Source of the DNA: a virus
Reading direction: 5' to 3' (one strand)
IMG/VR virus record: IMGVR_UViG_3300021091_000496
Coordinates: 1 to 20,916 of that record
DNA length: 20,916 bases
Below the pieces are notes generated by a model, which saw nothing but the letters and a program-made list of their open reading frames with translations, did not search any database and was not told the origin of the DNA. This document shows positions 1-4,585 of the stretch, piece after piece. A program made the position numbers and the translations under genes. Numbering within the stretch: the stretch's first letter is position 1; the number at the start of each line of letters is the position of its first letter.

Positions 1-99
1 ACAAAACCATGGTTTGGTAGTATAATGCATGCCCGTTATGGAGATAGGAAGGTTTGGGATAGAGGGTTTGGCCCGTCAGAGGATTACGACGCCATCTAA
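1..99 (+). CDS. C-terminal fragment of an unidentified protein
   Basis: The first reading frame is open from the window edge to a TAA at 97-99 and gives 32 residues ending SEDYDAI. The composition (several Trp, Gly, Arg and Asp, few low-complexity residues) looks like real protein, and the DNA is clearly more GC-rich than most of the window. The start lies outside the window, so family and length cannot be judged. It is followed by about 280 bases without a convincing gene, which fits the end of a transcription unit. The call rests only on the open frame and composition. Confidence 0.4.
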   Translation, partial: TKPWFGSIMHARYGDRKVWDRGFGPSEDYDAI

Positions 100-195
100 A
101 AAATCGCCCAATCACCCATTACTCTCCACTTTCCTCCACTCTTACCCACTCATAAAAATATCAGTAAGATTTATTTTTGTCTATGACAACTTCTA

Positions 196-242
196 GAGGG
201 TATCAAATCAGCCTTCTAAGCCTATTTTGCGAGGGTATCAAA
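196..242. repeat. Spaced direct repeat GAGGGTATCAAA
   Basis: The 12-mer GAGGGTATCAAA occurs at 196-207 and again at 231-242, exactly 35 bases apart. Identity is perfect. It lies in non-coding DNA, so it could be a pair of protein-binding sites. Nothing in the sequence names the binding protein. Confidence 0.6.
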
Positions 243-261
243 CCATCGTCCTGGATCCATA

Positions 262-316
262 TTGCCAAACCAGGATATCTTAATATCTGGATATCTGGCA
301 TATCTGGCATATGAGG
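262..316. repeat. Tandem ATATCTGG(C) repeats joined to an imperfect inverted repeat
   Basis: Four units run head to tail: ATATCTGG at 283-290, ATATCTGGC at 291-299 and 300-308, and a degenerate ATATGAGG at 309-316. TGCCA at 263-267 can pair with TGGCA at 296-300, and CCAGGATAT just inside it can nearly pair with ATATCTGG at 283-290, which would form an interrupted hairpin. This may be a binding array or a slippage product. Confidence 0.55.
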
Positions 317-348
317 TTTGTTATTGTACTAGGGGGATTACGACATTC

Positions 349-377
349 TTTACATTCCCGCCGATTTATGGGATAAT
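349..377 (+). promoter_or_regulatory. Promoter TTTACA-17-GATAAT for a leaderless gene
   Basis: TTTACA at 349-354 and GATAAT at 372-377 are separated by 17 bases. The ATG of the next gene begins 6 bases after the -10 box, where transcription would be expected to start, and there is no ribosome binding site. The same -35 hexamer and spacing occur at 3903-3931. Confidence 0.65.
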
Positions 378-383
378 GGTTTA

Positions 384-566
384 ATGGTAGATCTTAGAGG
401 AATTCCAACTCCTGTGTGTCCTTGCTGTGGGTCAAGCCTGATCAGATTAACAGTGCAATTTGATCCAGCAACCTATGAAATGGGAATGTATTTTTTAGAT
501 AATGCAGAGTGTGTAGAGTGCGGATGTTTACTTACGGCTCCTACGCCTTTGGATGTTGCGCTTTAA
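384..566 (+). CDS. Small zinc-ribbon protein
   Basis: This 60-residue protein has two cysteine knuckles, C12-P-C14-C15 and C43-x2-C46-x-C48, separated by a predicted beta-rich stretch. That is a zinc ribbon of about 40 residues. It resembles small actinophage proteins that begin with a Met-x-Asp-Leu-Arg-Gly-type segment; their function is not known, and a nucleic-acid or protein-binding role is only a guess. The ATG at 384 is chosen because it sits 6 bases after a -10 box with a matching -35 box, as at other starts in this window. The frame stays open upstream to a stop at 330, but that part contains no ATG. Its 3' end overlaps the convergent gene at 541-696 by 26 bases. Confidence 0.7.
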   Translation: MVDLRGIPTPVCPCCGSSLIRLTVQFDPATYEMGMYFLDNAECVECGCLLTAPTPLDVAL

Positions 567-696
567 TGTAAACCCTGCGTACTTCATTTTCTAACTTCAA
601 TATACGTTTCTTAAGAGGTTTGAGCATATGCAATACTAAGACAAAATCTAAGGCCAAGCCCACAATCAGTCCAACAAAAAACCAAAGTACTTCCAT
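541..696 (-). CDS. Small membrane protein with a basic tail
   Basis: This 51-residue protein has one hydrophobic segment (about residues 4-24, rich in Val, Leu, Phe and Gly), then a basic amphipathic tail with the pattern KPLKKRILKLENEVRR. A single-pass inner-membrane protein with a cytoplasmic tail is the simplest reading. The ATG at 694-696 is preceded by a good ribbon-free binding site, AGGGGTGG, 3 bases upstream, and a TATAAT box lies at 723-728. The final 26 bases overlap the convergent zinc-ribbon gene, so the two messages would be antisense at their 3' ends. No family was recognised; many phages encode such peptides with unknown roles. Confidence 0.65.
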   Translation of the reverse strand: MEVLWFFVGLIVGLALDFVLVLHMLKPLKKRILKLENEVRRVYIKAQHPKA

Positions 697-722
697 ATCC
701 ACCCCTAAATCTATGTTAATTC

Positions 723-728
723 ATTATA
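723..728 (-). promoter_or_regulatory. -10 box TATAAT upstream of the small membrane protein
   Basis: A perfect TATAAT on the minus strand lies 26 bases before the ATG at 696. This leaves room for a leader of about 20 bases containing the AGGGGTGG ribosome binding site. No good -35 hexamer is visible at a 16-18 base distance. Confidence 0.45.
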
Positions 729-755
729 CCGCATAGACAGGATACTAACCGCTAT

Positions 756-770
756 TGCCCATCTTGGGCA
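756..770. other. Perfect GC-rich hairpin without T-tract
   Basis: TGCCCA at 756-761 pairs perfectly with TGGGCA at 765-770 across a 3-base loop. It lies about 50 bases beyond the stop of the minus-strand gene 819-995. Neither side carries the T-run of an intrinsic terminator, so it may be an mRNA 3' end structure or a binding site. Confidence 0.5.
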
Positions 771-818
771 GGGGAAGGTTTGTTATTCTATTTTGCGCCG
801 AACCCTGTCGCCAAATTT

Positions 819-995
819 TTAATTTCTAATATCATTAATTCCACAAGACAGAGATTGAACAATCAACGAACCTTTTATTTCAATTGGAGGCTTAACAACG
901 CTGCCCCCCTCACTTTCCCATTCAAATTCTTGATTGTCCTCTAATTTAGGTTCTTGATCTAAATAGTCTTGTCCAACGCTAGTCATCTCAGTCAT
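819..995 (-). CDS. Acidic hypothetical protein
   Basis: This 58-residue protein has a strongly acidic N-terminal half (segment DYLDQEPKLEDNQEFEWESE) and a more hydrophobic C-terminal half with IEIKGSLIVQSLSCGI. No family was recognised. The ATG at 993-995 comes one base after the stop of the upstream gene 997-1125, so the two are probably co-transcribed and translationally coupled. There is no strong ribosome binding site. The codons and composition look real, but the evidence is otherwise only position and the uninterrupted frame. Confidence 0.5.
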   Translation of the reverse strand: MTEMTSVGQDYLDQEPKLEDNQEFEWESEGGSVVKPPIEIKGSLIVQSLSCGINDIRN

Positions 996-996
996 A

Positions 997-1125
997 TTAT
1001 CTCATCAACTTGTATAATATTATTATTTGCAACGTAAGAACCAAGACAGGTACAATAGTTCTTATAAGTTCCATAGTATGATTATACTCGTCTAATTTGC
1101 GCTCAAACCTATTTCTTTCACCCAT
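997..1125 (-). CDS. C-terminally anchored small membrane protein
   Basis: This 42-residue protein has a charged N-terminus (MGERNRFERKLDEYN) followed by a hydrophobic segment (about residues 20-39) with TIVPVLVLTLQIIILY. It is probably a tail-anchored inner-membrane peptide. The frame is open further upstream to a GTG at 1188, but the ATG at 1123-1125 is preferred because a consensus promoter (TTGACA-17-TAACAT) ends 7 bases before it, matching the leaderless pattern elsewhere. The longer form would also overlap the end of the Fe-S carrier gene. Function is unknown. Confidence 0.55.
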   Translation of the reverse strand: MGERNRFERKLDEYNHTMELIRTIVPVLVLTLQIIILYKLMR

Positions 1126-1132
1126 TCTATCT

Positions 1133-1161
1133 ATGTTACAGGACAACCTAAAATTTGTCAA
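1133..1161 (-). promoter_or_regulatory. Promoter TTGACA-17-TAACAT
   Basis: On the minus strand a perfect -35 box TTGACA (1156-1161) is followed after 17 bases by TAACAT (1133-1138). The ATG at 1125 begins 7 bases later without a ribosome binding site. The promoter sits just beyond the stop of the Fe-S carrier gene. Confidence 0.6.
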
Positions 1162-1162
1162 G

Positions 1163-1492
1163 TTAGTGAAAACTATCACCACAGGCACAGGAGCCTTGAG
1201 CCATGGGGTTGTCTATTGTAAAACCTTGTTTTTGAATAGTATTTTCAAAATCCATTGTGGAGCCTTGTAGGTAAGGCCATGACATTTTGTCTATATGTAG
1301 GTTAAAGGATTGATATGGGATTATTTGATCCCCGTCTTTTTGCTCATAGTCAAAGTAGGTTTGGTATCTCAAACCAGAACAACCTCCAGGCTGAACCGCC
1401 ACTCTTAAAAATAATTTATGATCTGGCATGGCTATTTGACTGTCTTTGATAAGTTCTGTTACCTTGTCTTTTGCCTGATCTGTTAATTGCAT
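1163..1492 (-). CDS. A-type iron-sulfur cluster carrier (IscA/HesB family)
   Basis: This 109-residue protein has the usual length of the family. It keeps the three cluster-binding cysteines: C38 in PGGCSG, and C102 and C104 in the C-terminal GSCACGDSF. Family members hold and hand over [2Fe-2S] or [4Fe-4S] clusters to apo-proteins in the cytoplasm. HesB-like genes are known in cyanophages and some actinophages. In this phage an obvious candidate client is the WhiB-type regulator encoded at 13292-13573, which needs a [4Fe-4S] cluster; that link is inference. The ATG at 1490-1492 lies 6 bases after a TATAAT box with no ribosome binding site, so its message is probably leaderless. The next promoter lies 1 base beyond its stop. 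Confidence 0.9.
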   Translation of the reverse strand: MQLTDQAKDKVTELIKDSQIAMPDHKLFLRVAVQPGGCSGLRYQTYFDYEQKDGDQIIPYQSFNLHIDKMSWPYLQGSTMDFENTIQKQGFTIDNPMAQGSCACGDSFH

Positions 1493-1498
1493 ATTTTT

Positions 1499-1504
1499 AT
1501 TATA
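1499..1504 (-). promoter_or_regulatory. Leaderless -10 box TATAAT for the Fe-S carrier gene
   Basis: A perfect TATAAT ends exactly 6 bases before the ATG at 1492, and there is no ribosome binding site. A -35 box is not evident. It faces the plus-strand promoter at 1511-1539, forming a compact divergent control region of about 50 bases. Confidence 0.6.
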
Positions 1505-1510
1505 TCATTC

Positions 1511-1539
1511 TTGCAATATGGGTTAAAACTTGATATGAT
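1511..1539 (+). promoter_or_regulatory. Promoter TTGCAA-17-TATGAT
   Basis: TTGCAA (1511-1516) and TATGAT (1534-1539) are 17 bases apart. The ATG at 1546 begins 6 bases after the -10 box, the spacing seen repeatedly in this window for leaderless starts. Confidence 0.65.
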
Positions 1540-1545
1540 TAAGTA

Positions 1546-1704
1546 ATGATAACTGATAACCTTACTTGGGCAGAGGAAGAAAATAACCTTTGGAAGGGCT
1601 GGACCTATAGCCTTAAAAAAAATCGCTATTATTTTAATGATGTGGGTAATGAGTCTCTTGCGGTATTCTGGGCAGATGAGTTTTTGAATCAGGCTTATGA
1701 ATAA
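1546..1704 (+). CDS. Small hypothetical protein with aromatic-rich middle
   Basis: This 52-residue acidic protein contains NLWKGWTYSLKKNRYYFND followed by an acidic tail with FWADEFLNQAYE. No family was recognised, although Trp/Tyr-rich short proteins of this kind are common in actinophages. The start is set by a well-formed promoter whose -10 box ends 6 bases before the ATG; no ribosome binding site is present, so translation is probably leaderless. A longer minus-strand frame crosses this region but is very hydrophobic, low in complexity and lacks start signals, so the plus-strand reading is preferred. Confidence 0.6.
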   Translation: MITDNLTWAEEENNLWKGWTYSLKKNRYYFNDVGNESLAVFWADEFLNQAYE

Positions 1705-1729
1705 AAATTTGATATACCTTGCGATTTCA

Positions 1730-1834
1730 ATGACAGAAATGGACACAGGTATTGAGTTATCTTCCGAAGAGCGTAAAGATATGTTTAATAGAATATTGGC
1801 AAGAATAAAAGATCTTGATCAACAAGACAACTAA
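1730..1834 (+). CDS. Very small acidic protein
   Basis: This 34-residue frame reads MTEMDTGIELSSEERKDMFN and then a short amphipathic helix (RILARIKDLDQQ). An in-frame ATG at 1697 would add 11 residues and overlap the previous stop as ATGAATAA, a junction form used elsewhere in the window, so the longer form is also possible. The shorter form is listed because a promoter-like AAAATTTGATATAC lies just upstream (1705-1718) and resembles that at 3604-3617. Function is unknown. Confidence 0.45.
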   Translation: MTEMDTGIELSSEERKDMFNRILARIKDLDQQDN

Positions 1835-1847
1835 TTTTATTTAATGA

Positions 1848-1853
1848 TAAACT
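1848..1853 (+). promoter_or_regulatory. Leaderless -10 box TAAACT
   Basis: TAAACT ends exactly 6 bases before the ATG at 1860, and there is no ribosome binding site. A weak -35-like AAGACA lies 18 bases upstream. The call leans on the repeated spacing in this window. Confidence 0.45.
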
Positions 1854-1859
1854 TATAGC

Positions 1860-2036
1860 ATGGAATATGGCAATTTAGACAAAATGCGGGAAGCCTTTAA
1901 AAACCGCCAAGATCCAGATACCTGCGAACACGACTGGGACTATATGGTTCAGGGTATGACCAAAGGCAATATTTTTATTGAACTGTGCCGAAATTGTTTT
2001 GATACTAAAGGCACAATAGAAAGATTTACTAATTAA
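1860..2036 (+). CDS. Small zinc-binding protein
   Basis: This 58-residue protein has a probable metal site made of C23-x-H25 and C48-x2-C51, separated by a beta-like stretch (TCEHDWDYM, then ELCRNC). It fits a short zinc-ribbon fold seen in many actinophage micro-proteins with no assigned role. The start follows a TAAACT box by 6 bases, which suggests a leaderless message. It is the third gene of a short plus-strand series and is followed by an independent promoter for the next two genes. Confidence 0.6.
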   Translation: MEYGNLDKMREAFKNRQDPDTCEHDWDYMVQGMTKGNIFIELCRNCFDTKGTIERFTN

Positions 2037-2050
2037 ATATTTTTTAATAT

Positions 2051-2079
2051 TTGACTAAAAATTTTTATTAGTGTATACT
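2051..2079 (+). promoter_or_regulatory. Strong promoter TTGACT-17-TATACT with leader
   Basis: TTGACT (2051-2056) and TATACT (2074-2079) are 17 bases apart. Transcription should start near 2086, leaving a leader of about 25 bases with a GGGGG ribosome binding site at 2101-2105. The same two hexamers and the same spacing recur on the minus strand at 19184-19212 and 20665-20693. Confidence 0.8.
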
Positions 2080-2110
2080 TAATACAACAACTATTCCAAA
2101 GGGGGATAAA

Positions 2111-2302
2111 ATGCCAGACAGTAATGAAAAAACAAATTGCTATACATATAAAGTAGAAATGATTGTTCAGGTTTTAGGAAAAGATCAACCTACAGCACTA
2201 AGAAAGTTAGACACAGAAGGTGGATACTTAACTAGCCGAAAAGTTACTTTGCAAAAAACAGTCCCTCTTTTTTATGAAGAAAATAAACAAAATACTGTTT
2301 AA
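2111..2302 (+). CDS. Small hypothetical protein
   Basis: This 63-residue protein has a central YTYKVEMIVQVLGKDQPTAL segment followed by a Lys/Thr-rich beta stretch. The pattern of a beta strand and then a helix resembles small actinophage proteins of unknown role. The start is well supported: it has a consensus promoter, a leader and a GGGGG binding site 5 bases before the ATG. It is followed 5 bases later by the DUF6065-like gene, so the two are probably co-transcribed. Confidence 0.7.
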   Translation: MPDSNEKTNCYTYKVEMIVQVLGKDQPTALRKLDTEGGYLTSRKVTLQKTVPLFYEENKQNTV

Positions 2303-2307
2303 ATTTT

Positions 2308-3003
2308 ATGAGCAAAGTTATAAATTTTATAGCACAAGATGACTATGTTTGGAATGTTATGCCAAAGCCATTTCCTGCAGTAAAAGGACTCCCAGACTGG
2401 TGGAAAGAAATGCCAATATACAGTTTTGGCGAGTTTGACATATCACCATACTCTACCGTAACTGTAAAAAGATGTGTTCCTACAATGGACATGTTTAGTG
2501 CTGGTTATTATGTTCCGTTATGGGCAGATCTTTTTATAAAACAAGAAAATCAAAATCCTGTTATTAAATTTATAACAAATAGAAATGTTTTAGAAGTTTG
2601 GGATTTTGAACAAATATCAACTTTTAAAATACCAGACGGATTCAATAAAATTATTTTTAAAAACATGCATGGCTGGACAATTAAAACTCCGCCTGGTTGG
2701 TCTTGTCTTTTTATACATCCTCAAGCATATTTAGATACCCCATTTTATACAATATCTGGAATTGTAGATACAGATGTTTATGATGGAGAAATAAATGTTC
2801 CATTTGTAATTAAAGATGGATTTGAGGGCACCATAAAAAAAAATACACCAATGTTTCAAGTTATTCCATTTAAAAGAGAGCGTTGGAATTCAAGTTTTGA
2901 TGTAAAAAAACCTAATGAACACTTTTTTTATAATCAAAAACTTTATTCTAATATACATCGGGCTTATTATTCTTTAATAAAAGATAAAAAAATATATAAA
3001 TAA
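2308..3003 (+). CDS. DUF6065-like protein (first copy)
   Basis: This 231-residue protein has no signal peptide or membrane segment. Near residues 128-190 it carries PPGWSCLFIHP, then GIVDTDVYDGEINVPFVIK, then NTPMFQVIPFKRERW. The order PPG, G-(I/V)-(V/I)-(D/E)-(T/S)-D, N-P-F-like strand, then T-P-x-x-x-x-I-P, is shared with the second copy at 19209-19997. I recognise this as a DUF6065-like phage and bacterial family; its biochemical role is not known. The protein is likely all-beta in its second half. It has no clear ribosome binding site and lies 5 bases behind the preceding gene, which suggests coupling. The coding DNA is markedly AT-rich. Confidence 0.6.
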   Translation: MSKVINFIAQDDYVWNVMPKPFPAVKGLPDWWKEMPIYSFGEFDISPYSTVTVKRCVPTMDMFSAGYYVPLWADLFIKQENQNPVIKFITNRNVLEVWDFEQISTFKIPDGFNKIIFKNMHGWTIKTPPGWSCLFIHPQAYLDTPFYTISGIVDTDVYDGEINVPFVIKDGFEGTIKKNTPMFQVIPFKRERWNSSFDVKKPNEHFFYNQKLYSNIHRAYYSLIKDKKIYK

Positions 3004-3020
3004 TATAGACATTGGTTTAA

Positions 3021-3053
3021 TATAAAATTAAAATTTTATTAATTAATTTTATA
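3021..3053. terminator. AT-only hairpin between convergent genes
   Basis: TATAAAATTA (3021-3030) pairs perfectly with TAATTTTATA (3044-3053) across a 13-base loop. It sits where plus-strand and minus-strand genes converge, and its right arm overlaps the end of the zinc-ribbon gene. A bidirectional terminator is possible, but the stem has no GC pairs and would be weak. Confidence 0.3.
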
Positions 3054-3236
3054 ATTTAATTTAATGTTAAAAGACTCTTTGCATTTTTTACAGTATGAGG
3101 ATGGATCGTTTTTTGTATGATAGGTTGTGGATATCAAAAATACCAAACCTTGTTTATGCATATCAACATACTTTGGATCCGAATAGCCATAAAGTATAGG
3201 GATTAGCGGATAATTACAATGTGGACACATACTCAT
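3039..3236 (-). CDS. Zinc-ribbon protein
   Basis: This protein of up to 65 residues has knuckles C4-x2-C7 near the start (MCPHC) and C49-x2-C52 near the end (YCKKC), joined by PILYGYSDPKYVDMHKQG and a DPSSYC segment. The order CPxC, P-x-x-YG, DP, CxxC resembles a small bacterial zinc-ribbon family of unknown function in which the end of the protein recruits metal. Two in-frame ATGs, at 3236 and 3230, lie 3 and 9 bases after a TATAAT box (3240-3245), so the second may be the true leaderless start (63 residues). It follows the GIY-YIG-like gene by 9 bases on the same strand. Confidence 0.6.
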   Translation of the reverse strand: MSMCPHCNYPLIPILYGYSDPKYVDMHKQGLVFLISTTYHTKNDPSSYCKKCKESFNIKLNYKIN

Positions 3237-3245
3237 TCTATTATA

Positions 3246-3575
3246 TCATTGAGTACTGTAATTCTTTATTTCTTTATTAATTAAAGCCATTACCTTTTTA
3301 GATGATATAACTTTGGTGCTAAAGGCTTCTGTATATCCGTGCTGAGGCATATCTTTTTTGTTTAAATGTACCGCTGGAAATTTATTACGAAGAGTCTTTA
3401 AAACTCCAGATTCAACTTGTTTGGCCACATTTCTGTCTTTAAAATACCAATATTTAACTATTGTCCAGCCTTTTACCCTATGCTGAGAATATCTACGGTT
3501 AGACAAATTAGATATGCCAATTTTAAATGCTCTAAGGGCAGGAGAATAAATTAAATATAGTATGGCTCTTTCCAT
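3246..3575 (-). CDS. GIY-YIG-like nuclease (T5orf172/MUG113 type)
   Basis: This 109-residue protein opens with LYLIYSPALRAFKIGIS (residues 6-23). That matches the Y-I-Y...K-I-G core of the GIY-YIG superfamily, in the variant found in T5orf172/MUG113 proteins. R27/R28, H32 and E55 fit the conserved Arg, His and Glu of the fold. Such stand-alone domains act as DNA endonucleases or homing-like enzymes; the target here is unknown. The frame extends to an ATG at 3596, but the ATG at 3573-3575 is preferred because a TATAAT box (3582-3587) ends 6 bases before it. The longer start would place that promoter inside the coding region. Confidence 0.75.
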   Translation of the reverse strand: MERAILYLIYSPALRAFKIGISNLSNRRYSQHRVKGWTIVKYWYFKDRNVAKQVESGVLKTLRNKFPAVHLNKKDMPQHGYTEAFSTKVISSKKVMALINKEIKNYSTQ

Positions 3576-3581
3576 AAATAT

Positions 3582-3587
3582 ATTATA
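3582..3587 (-). promoter_or_regulatory. Leaderless -10 box TATAAT for the GIY-YIG-like gene
   Basis: TATAAT ends 6 bases before the ATG at 3575; no ribosome binding site or clear -35 box is seen. It abuts the -35 box of the divergent plus-strand promoter at 3590, so the two polymerase sites overlap and may exclude each other. Confidence 0.55.
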
Positions 3588-3589
3588 TC

Positions 3590-3618
3590 TTGACATACCG
3601 CCTAAAATTTGATATACT
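3590..3618 (+). promoter_or_regulatory. Consensus promoter TTGACA-17-TATACT
   Basis: A perfect -35 box (3590-3595), a 17-base spacer and TATACT (3613-3618) are followed after 8 bases by the ATG at 3627. There is no ribosome binding site. It is one of the closest matches to consensus in the window and drives the micro-protein pair 3627-3901. Confidence 0.75.
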
Positions 3619-3626
3619 GATTTTAT

Positions 3627-3734
3627 ATGTCAGCCAACAGAATTGTTATTTGCGAGGTATGCAAAGAAGAAATTCAAGTAAGATCAGCAATGGCATACCA
3701 AACAATATATAATCATATAAGAAAACATAAATGA
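3627..3734 (+). CDS. C2H2-like zinc-finger micro-protein
   Basis: This 35-residue protein is essentially one finger: C9-x2-C12 (ICEVC), a linker of 17 residues, then H30-x3-H34 (NHIRKH). It resembles a C2H2-type zinc finger, a common DNA-binding unit, with a basic C-terminus. Phage proteins of this size are often uncharacterised. The start lies 8 bases after a consensus promoter. The stop overlaps the next start as ATGA, so both proteins should be made together. Confidence 0.7.
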   Translation: MSANRIVICEVCKEEIQVRSAMAYQTIYNHIRKHK

Positions 3735-3901
3735 GAACTTCAAAAGAATTTAAAGAACTCACTGATTCAGTAGATCTTATTGTTCATACAAAATCTCCTG
3801 AAAAATGGATGTTATTAGATAGGGAAACTGGAGAAATCTATCAGGGTAATATTGATGGATATTGGGACAGGCTTGATCCAGTAATTAAAAATAAAGAGTA
3901 A
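3731..3901 (+). CDS. Small hypothetical protein (WDRLDP motif)
   Basis: This 56-residue protein has a pattern seen in several small actinophage proteins: KSPEKWMLLDRETGEIYQG and then GYWDRLDPV. The conserved Trp, the Asp-x-x-Thr-Gly and the Trp-Asp-Arg suggest a compact beta hairpin fold. No function is known to me. It overlaps the zinc-finger gene by 4 bases (ATGA) and shares its promoter. Confidence 0.7.
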   Translation: MRTSKEFKELTDSVDLIVHTKSPEKWMLLDRETGEIYQGNIDGYWDRLDPVIKNKE

Positions 3902-3902
3902 C

Positions 3903-3931
3903 TTTACAAAACAAATCAGATGCGATATACT
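3903..3931 (+). promoter_or_regulatory. Promoter TTTACA-17-TATACT
   Basis: TTTACA (3903-3908) begins 2 bases after the preceding stop; TATACT (3926-3931) follows after 17 bases. The ATG at 3938 starts 6 bases later, with no ribosome binding site. Confidence 0.75.
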
Positions 3932-3937
3932 TATAAT

Positions 3938-4333
3938 ATGAAAAAAATAATAATAAGTACGTTAATAATTCTTGCGCTTCCTATTAGTTCTGTTCAGGCA
4001 GCAACAAAATCTTTAAATACAAAGGCTAATAAGTTTGCCTGTAAAAACATTAAAGCAAGTTATGAATCAGAAGTAATGTTTGAATGGTCTAATGGCTTGG
4101 CTAGTGATAATGATATTTTAGAAGAAATTCAATCTAATATTAATATGATATCTAAAAAACAAAAAAATACAACTGGAAAAATTAAATCAATTACTTCTTC
4201 TTGGATTAATATAGAAAAAAATACAAAAATTGCATTAACTGATAAAAATATTGAGGCACTTACTAATGCAATGACATTAAAAATTAATGCTATTAAACAA
4301 TTTGATAATGTTTGTAAATCTATAGAAAAATAA
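3938..4333 (+). CDS. Secreted protein with signal peptide
   Basis: This 131-residue protein starts with a classical signal peptide: MKK, a hydrophobic core (IIISTLIILALPISS), then VQA-A as a likely cleavage site near residue 22. The mature part is helical, rich in Lys, Asn and Ser, and has two cysteines (in FACKNIK and NVCKSIEK) near its two ends, which could form a disulfide outside the membrane. The ATG at 3938 is favoured over one 18 bases upstream because it sits 6 bases after the -10 box. No family was recognised. A secreted phage product could act on the host envelope, for example in superinfection exclusion, but nothing in the sequence proves that. Confidence 0.65.
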   Translation: MKKIIISTLIILALPISSVQAATKSLNTKANKFACKNIKASYESEVMFEWSNGLASDNDILEEIQSNINMISKKQKNTTGKIKSITSSWINIEKNTKIALTDKNIEALTNAMTLKINAIKQFDNVCKSIEK

Positions 4334-4334
4334 C

Positions 4335-4460
4335 ATGGACGAAAAACAATTACGTGAAAAAATAGCCCAAGAAATTGAGGCTATTGATATTGAAGCCAGT
4401 AAAACAAATGGAGTTGGAATGCAAATTCTTGCTGCAAAAATTGCTAGGAATCAAAAATAA
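4335..4460 (+). CDS. Helical micro-protein sharing a motif with 5243-5464
   Basis: This 41-residue, almost wholly helical protein reads as two conserved blocks: QLREKIAQEIEAI and ILAAKIARNQK. The same blocks, in the same order and separated by a longer insert, occur in the 73-residue protein at 5243-5464. It begins 1 base after the stop of the secreted-protein gene and probably shares its message. Function is unknown; this may be a small phage-specific family. Confidence 0.6.
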   Translation: MDEKQLREKIAQEIEAIDIEASKTNGVGMQILAAKIARNQK

Positions 4461-4471
4461 AGTAAATCTGG

Positions 4472-4477
4472 TATCAT
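4472..4477 (+). promoter_or_regulatory. Leaderless -10 box TATCAT
   Basis: TATCAT ends 6 bases before the ATG at 4484, and there is no ribosome binding site or convincing -35 box. If real, it is the head promoter of the glycosylation operon. Confidence 0.45.
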
Positions 4478-4483
4478 AGAACT

Positions 4484-4585
4484 ATGTTCTGTGACTATTG
4501 TGGTGGTAAATTGGTCAATGGAGATTGTGCCAATTGTTATAAAAGTTCTAATGCCTTGAGAGAATTTGAGGAAGAAAATGAATAA
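4484..4585 (+). CDS. Zinc-ribbon micro-protein
   Basis: This 33-residue protein is a minimal zinc ribbon, C3-x2-C6 (FCDYCGGKL) and C15-x2-C18 (GDCANC), with an acidic tail. It is preceded by a -10 box at the leaderless distance. Its final codons overlap the start of the first glycosyltransferase gene as ATGAATAA, so the two are probably coupled. Its role is unknown. Confidence 0.6.
   Translation: MFCDYCGGKLVNGDCANCYKSSNALREFEEENE

Larger units (their letters stand above)
100..383. other. Non-coding stretch with repeats
   Basis: No convincing gene lies between the truncated gene and the zinc-ribbon gene at 384. The stretch holds a spaced 12-base direct repeat (196-207 and 231-242), an imperfect inverted repeat followed by short tandem repeats (about 262-316), one copy of a 12-mer that recurs at 776-787 (here 314-325), and a promoter at 349-377. 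No intrinsic terminator with a T-run is visible. Confidence 0.6.

Noticed and set aside
203-310. A 35-codon minus-strand reading frame starting MPDMPDIQIL
   Set aside because: It overlaps the tandem repeats, which create its first residues, has no ribosome binding site, and no -10 box at the leaderless distance.
333-383. Upstream extension of the zinc-ribbon protein (open frame reading GDYDILYIPADLWDNGL)
   Set aside because: It lacks an ATG and covers a good promoter whose spacing fits the ATG at 384. The resemblance of its first bases to the end of the gene at 1-99 (GGATTACGAC) may be chance or a duplication.
1483-1746. An 87-residue hydrophobic minus-strand frame
   Set aside because: It is opposite the promoters and the well-formed plus-strand gene at 1546-1704, is low in complexity and has no start signals.
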